Part shown: positions 61,448 through 64,000 of the stretch, in pieces | How the letters are laid out: the number at the start of each line of letters is the position of its first letter | Numbering within the stretch: position 1 is the first letter of the stretch | Source: UBA1563 sp041667115 | GTDB lineage: Bacteria > Bacteroidota > Ignavibacteria > Ignavibacteriales > Ignavibacteriaceae | DNA: 64,000 bases | Direction: 5' to 3' | Assembly: GCA_041667115.1 (NCBI GenBank) | Contig: JBAYFO010000006.1 | Span: 30,694-94,693, forward strand | Notes under the pieces: generated by a model | The model's database searches: none | Told to the model about the DNA's origin: nothing | The model's input: only the letters and a program-made list of their open reading frames with translations | Position numbers and translations under genes: made by a program

Positions 61448-61798
61448 ATGACTAATCAATTTATTGCTCATGTTGAAATCCCTTCAACTGATCTTAATGC
61501 ATCAAAAGAATTTTATAAAAAAGTTTTTGATTGGGATTTGAATGATTTCGGAAAAGGATATTTGCTCTTTAATACGCGTCAAGGAATTACTATCGGGATG
61601 CGAAAAGTGGAAAAAGTAAACAGCGGAGATACAACTGTTTTTCACGTTCATGTTGATGATATTGAAGCGATACTGGATAAAGTTAAAGCTGCGGGGGGAC
61701 AAGTATTCCGTGAAAAAACGGTTATCCCGGTTTATGGATGGTATGCTCTTCTAAAGGATAATCTTGGAAATATTCTCGGACTCTTTCAATCCCACTAA
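61448..61798 (+). CDS. VOC-family (glyoxalase/bleomycin-resistance-like) protein
   Basis: A 116-residue vicinal-oxygen-chelate fold protein. It begins FIAHVEIPSTDLNASKEFYK with VFDWDLNDF and ends WYALLKDNLGNILGLFQSH, the standard two-module pattern. His and Glu in AHVEI and late GLF positions could bind metal. The substrate cannot be told from sequence. Confidence 0.9.
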   Translation: MTNQFIAHVEIPSTDLNASKEFYKKVFDWDLNDFGKGYLLFNTRQGITIGMRKVEKVNSGDTTVFHVHVDDIEAILDKVKAAGGQVFREKTVIPVYGWYALLKDNLGNILGLFQSH

Positions 61799-61805
61799 CC
61801 TATTT

Positions 61806-61865
61806 CTCTGTGTTTCCGTGACTCCGTGGTGAATTAATTTACCACAAGGTCACAGAGACACAGAG
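61806..61865. repeat. Intergenic CTCTGTG/CACAGAG hairpin repeat
   Basis: Arms of 25 bases (61806-61830 and 61841-61865) pair at 20 of 25 positions around an AT-rich 10-base loop, built from CTCTGTG and CCGTGGT words. It lies between the convergent VOC and alaS genes, with TTTTT after it on the + strand. I recall very similar CTCTGTG...CACAGAG elements scattered between genes in Bacteroidetes and Ignavibacteria. It may be a mobile REP-like repeat and terminator. Confidence 0.7.
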
Positions 61866-61868
61866 TTT

Positions 61869-64000
61869 TTAAAATCCCTTTACAATCTCATCAACTTGTT
61901 TTAACGCTTCATCAATTTTACTAACGTCTTTGCCTCCGGCAGTTGCTAGATGAGAGCGTCCGCCTCCTGCGCCGCCAAGAATTTTTGCCGTCTCTCCAAC
62001 AATTTTTCCTGCGCTCAGTTTTTTCTCTTTTATCAGATCATCTGAAACAACGCATACCAATCCGACTTTTCCTTCAATTTCAGAAGCAAGTAAACCAACG
62101 CCGCTTTTAATCTTGTTACGCAATTCATCGCCGAACGATTTTAATTCATCCATATTTGATGCGGCAACTTTTCCTTTAAAGATTTTTATTCCGGCAGCTT
62201 CTGTTGGGTTTGAAATAATAGAATCAATTCCGCCGAGCTTTTCTTTAAGTTTTAAATCGGCTAATTCTTTTTCGAGCTTCTTCTTTTCTTCGATCAATTC
62301 ATTTATTCTGATTTCCGACTTCTGACTTTTGATTTCTTGTTCAAGAATAAACTTCTCAACTCCGGCGCCCGTTACAGCCTCTATTCTTCTTACTCCACTG
62401 GCGATAGAAGATTCGCTAAGAATTTTAAACAAACCTATTTGGGAAGAATTTTTTACATGCGTACCGCCGCAGAACTCCATCGAGAAATCACCGAACTGAA
62501 TAACCCTTACTATGTCACCATATTTATCACCAAAGAACATGAGGGCTCCCATCTTCTTTGCCTCTTCCAGCGTTTTTTGCTGTTCAATCATAACTAAATT
62601 TTTGCGAATCTGCTCATTAACCAAGGATTCTATAGCTTCTAGTTCTGACTCTTTTACTTTTTCAAAATGAGTAAAATCAAAACGAAGATGATCCGGACCA
62701 ACATACGAACCGGATTGCCGAACATGAGTGCCGAGAATTTTTCTCATTGCTGCATGAAGGAGATGCGTGGCTGAATGATTACGCATAATATCCCAGCGGC
62801 GTTCAACATCTACTGAGACATTGAAGTCCCCAATTAAAGAAAAACTTGCGCCTTCAATTGTTGGATGAGGTAAAGATTCAATCTCGTGGATAATATCATC
62901 ATGGCGTTTTAATGTATTAATGATTTTTATTTCTTTACCATCTTTTAGGATTATTTTTCCCGTATCACCAACTTGGCCACCAGATTCACCATAAAAGGGA
63001 GTTTTATCAAATATATAAACTTCGTCTCCAGTTGGGTCGCATTCTTTTACATGGAAGTTAACAAGATTTTTATAGTCATATCCCACAAATTCGGTTTTGC
63101 CTTTGACGCGGTCAGTAAGGTAATTCTCATAAATATAAGATGTGGTTTTATTTTTTGTATCTTCTCGTGATTTCCTTTTTTGTTCATTCATTAATTCATT
63201 GAAACGTTGTTCATCAACGCGGAAACCTATTTCGCGTGCCATAACGTTGGTTAGATCGATGGGAAAACCGAACGTATCATAAAGTTTAAAAGCATCTTCA
63301 CCGTGAATAACAGTTTCATTTTTTGCTTTTAAATCTTTCACAATTGTTTCGAATAATTCAATTCCTCTATCAAGTGTCCGGTTAAAACTTTCTTCCTCGC
63401 TTTTGATAATTTTCTTAACGTACTCTTGCTTCTCTTTTATTTCCGGGAAAACACCGCTCATCGTTTCAACTAAAACATCAACGAGCAAAAAGAGAAAAGG
63501 TTCTTTCATATTTAGCTTTCTTCCGTAGCGGGAAGCGCGGCGTAAAATTCTGCGCAGTACATAACCGCGTCCATCATTGCCGGGAACAGCGCCGTCCGCA
63601 ATAGCAAAAGTTAATGTGCGGATATGATCCGCAATTACACGCATTGGGATTTTATGCTCTTCTTCTTCGTACGCCACTTTTGATATTTCCGCAATCCGGT
63701 TTATCAGCGGCATAAAAACATCGGTATCGTAATTAGAATTTTTTTGCTGCATCACTGCGCAGACACGCTCAAAGCCCATTCCGGTATCAACATGTTTGGA
63801 AGGAAGGTCGTGAAGTTTTCCGTTTTCATCCCGGTTATATTGAATGAAAACGAGATTCCAAATTTCGATACATTCCGGCGTTCCGGCGTTTACATACTTC
63901 GGATTATCGTAATCATCGGTAAGATTGATATGAATTTCAGAACAGGGTCCGCACGGACCGGTTTCTCCCATTTCCCAAAAATTATCTTTCTCATCAAAGC
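61869..64000 (-). CDS. alaS: Alanyl-tRNA synthetase, 3' part (start outside window)
   Basis: The coding frame is open to the window edge, so the N-terminal catalytic start is missing. What remains includes the end of the catalytic core (NFWEMGETGPCGPCSEIH), the tRNA-recognition region (NDGRGYVLRRILRRASRYGR), the editing domain with HSATHLLHAAMRKILG and FCGGTHV, and the C-Ala domain with GGAGGGRSHLATAGG. Editing metal ligands (His-x3-His and Cys-x3-His) are present. The last 29 bases continue in frame upstream of the first visible ATG at 63971, showing that that ATG is not the start. Confidence 0.97.
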   Translation of the reverse strand, partial: FDEKDNFWEMGETGPCGPCSEIHINLTDDYDNPKYVNAGTPECIEIWNLVFIQYNRDENGKLHDLPSKHVDTGMGFERVCAVMQQKNSNYDTDVFMPLINRIAEISKVAYEEEEHKIPMRVIADHIRTLTFAIADGAVPGNDGRGYVLRRILRRASRYGRKLNMKEPFLFLLVDVLVETMSGVFPEIKEKQEYVKKIIKSEEESFNRTLDRGIELFETIVKDLKAKNETVIHGEDAFKLYDTFGFPIDLTNVMAREIGFRVDEQRFNELMNEQKRKSREDTKNKTTSYIYENYLTDRVKGKTEFVGYDYKNLVNFHVKECDPTGDEVYIFDKTPFYGESGGQVGDTGKIILKDGKEIKIINTLKRHDDIIHEIESLPHPTIEGASFSLIGDFNVSVDVERRWDIMRNHSATHLLHAAMRKILGTHVRQSGSYVGPDHLRFDFTHFEKVKESELEAIESLVNEQIRKNLVMIEQQKTLEEAKKMGALMFFGDKYGDIVRVIQFGDFSMEFCGGTHVKNSSQIGLFKILSESSIASGVRRIEAVTGAGVEKFILEQEIKSQKSEIRINELIEEKKKLEKELADLKLKEKLGGIDSIISNPTEAAGIKIFKGKVAASNMDELKSFGDELRNKIKSGVGLLASEIEGKVGLVCVVSDDLIKEKKLSAGKIVGETAKILGGAGGGRSHLATAGGKDVSKIDEALKQVDEIVKGF

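Noticed and set aside
1..64000. tRNA genes, CRISPR arrays and insertion sequences
   Set aside because: No cloverleaf-like segments, regularly spaced repeats or transposase-like proteins were seen when reading the intergenic regions and translations.

Overview
The window looks like part of a chromosome from a flagellated member of the Ignavibacteria (Bacteroidetes/Chlorobi side of the tree). Three things point there. A secreted FG-GAP protein ends in a type IX secretion (Por) sorting domain with the NYPNPFNPTT motif. Several non-flagellar genes are preceded by a Bacteroidetes-like TAnnTTTG box. Two intergenic hairpin repeats are of a kind I recall from this group. A full flagellar gene set with a UvrA, RF3 and AlaRS background fits Ignavibacteria better than the mostly non-flagellated Bacteroidetes. 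The assignment is inferred from gene content only.

Bases 1-24924 form one very long co-directional flagellar block on the + strand with tight spacing and frequent ATGA-type overlaps: flhB (partial), flhA, flhF, flhG, a small membrane protein, an unusually short fliA, two HDOD proteins, a degenerate histidine kinase, a membrane protein, flgF, flgG, flgA, flgH, flgI, a FlgJ-transglycosylase fusion, flgN, flgK, flgL, motA/motB (set 1), fliW, csrA, a receiver-HPt protein, motA/motB (set 2), two receiver proteins, an unknown protein and a PAS kinase. It encodes export gate, number/placement control, rod, rings, hook-filament junction, two stators and post-transcriptional control (FliW-CsrA). A signalling layer unlike a standard CheA/CheY set is mixed in. 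Flagellin, hook and C-ring genes are not in the window.

Bases 25414-32510 hold a signalling cluster: a + strand kinase converging on a - strand operon of a hybrid kinase (receiver, PAS, GAF, kinase), a receiver-HDOD protein and a receiver with a degenerate HD-GYP domain. A regulatory region with two in-phase palindromes follows, then a 50-residue reading frame overlapping the start of the secreted FG-GAP protein (32974-34572). Next come prfC, a giant kinase with 12 PAS domains (36787-43146) and uvrA on the opposite strand.

Bases 46373-64000 are mixed: a small YciI/muconolactone-isomerase-like protein, another six-PAS kinase, an AmmeMemoRadiSam-type radical SAM enzyme, a SpoIID-like protein, a GT4 glycosyltransferase, an inositol-monophosphatase/HisN-like protein, SixA, an aldo/keto reductase, a thioredoxin-like protein, an aldehyde dehydrogenase, DUF1569 and DinB proteins, an SDR, OsmC, a membrane protein, a VOC protein and the 3' part of alaS. 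Hairpin repeats lie between convergent genes at 56370-56445 and 61806-61865. I saw no tRNA, rRNA, CRISPR array or insertion sequence.

The least ordinary part is the regulatory wiring. The flagellar operon carries HDOD proteins, a kinase-like protein lacking its phospho-accepting histidine, a receiver-HPt protein and a receiver joined to a bare DHp helical domain. Together with a sigma-28 factor that seems to lack region 3, these could be a phosphorelay-based motility control system that differs from textbook chemotaxis.
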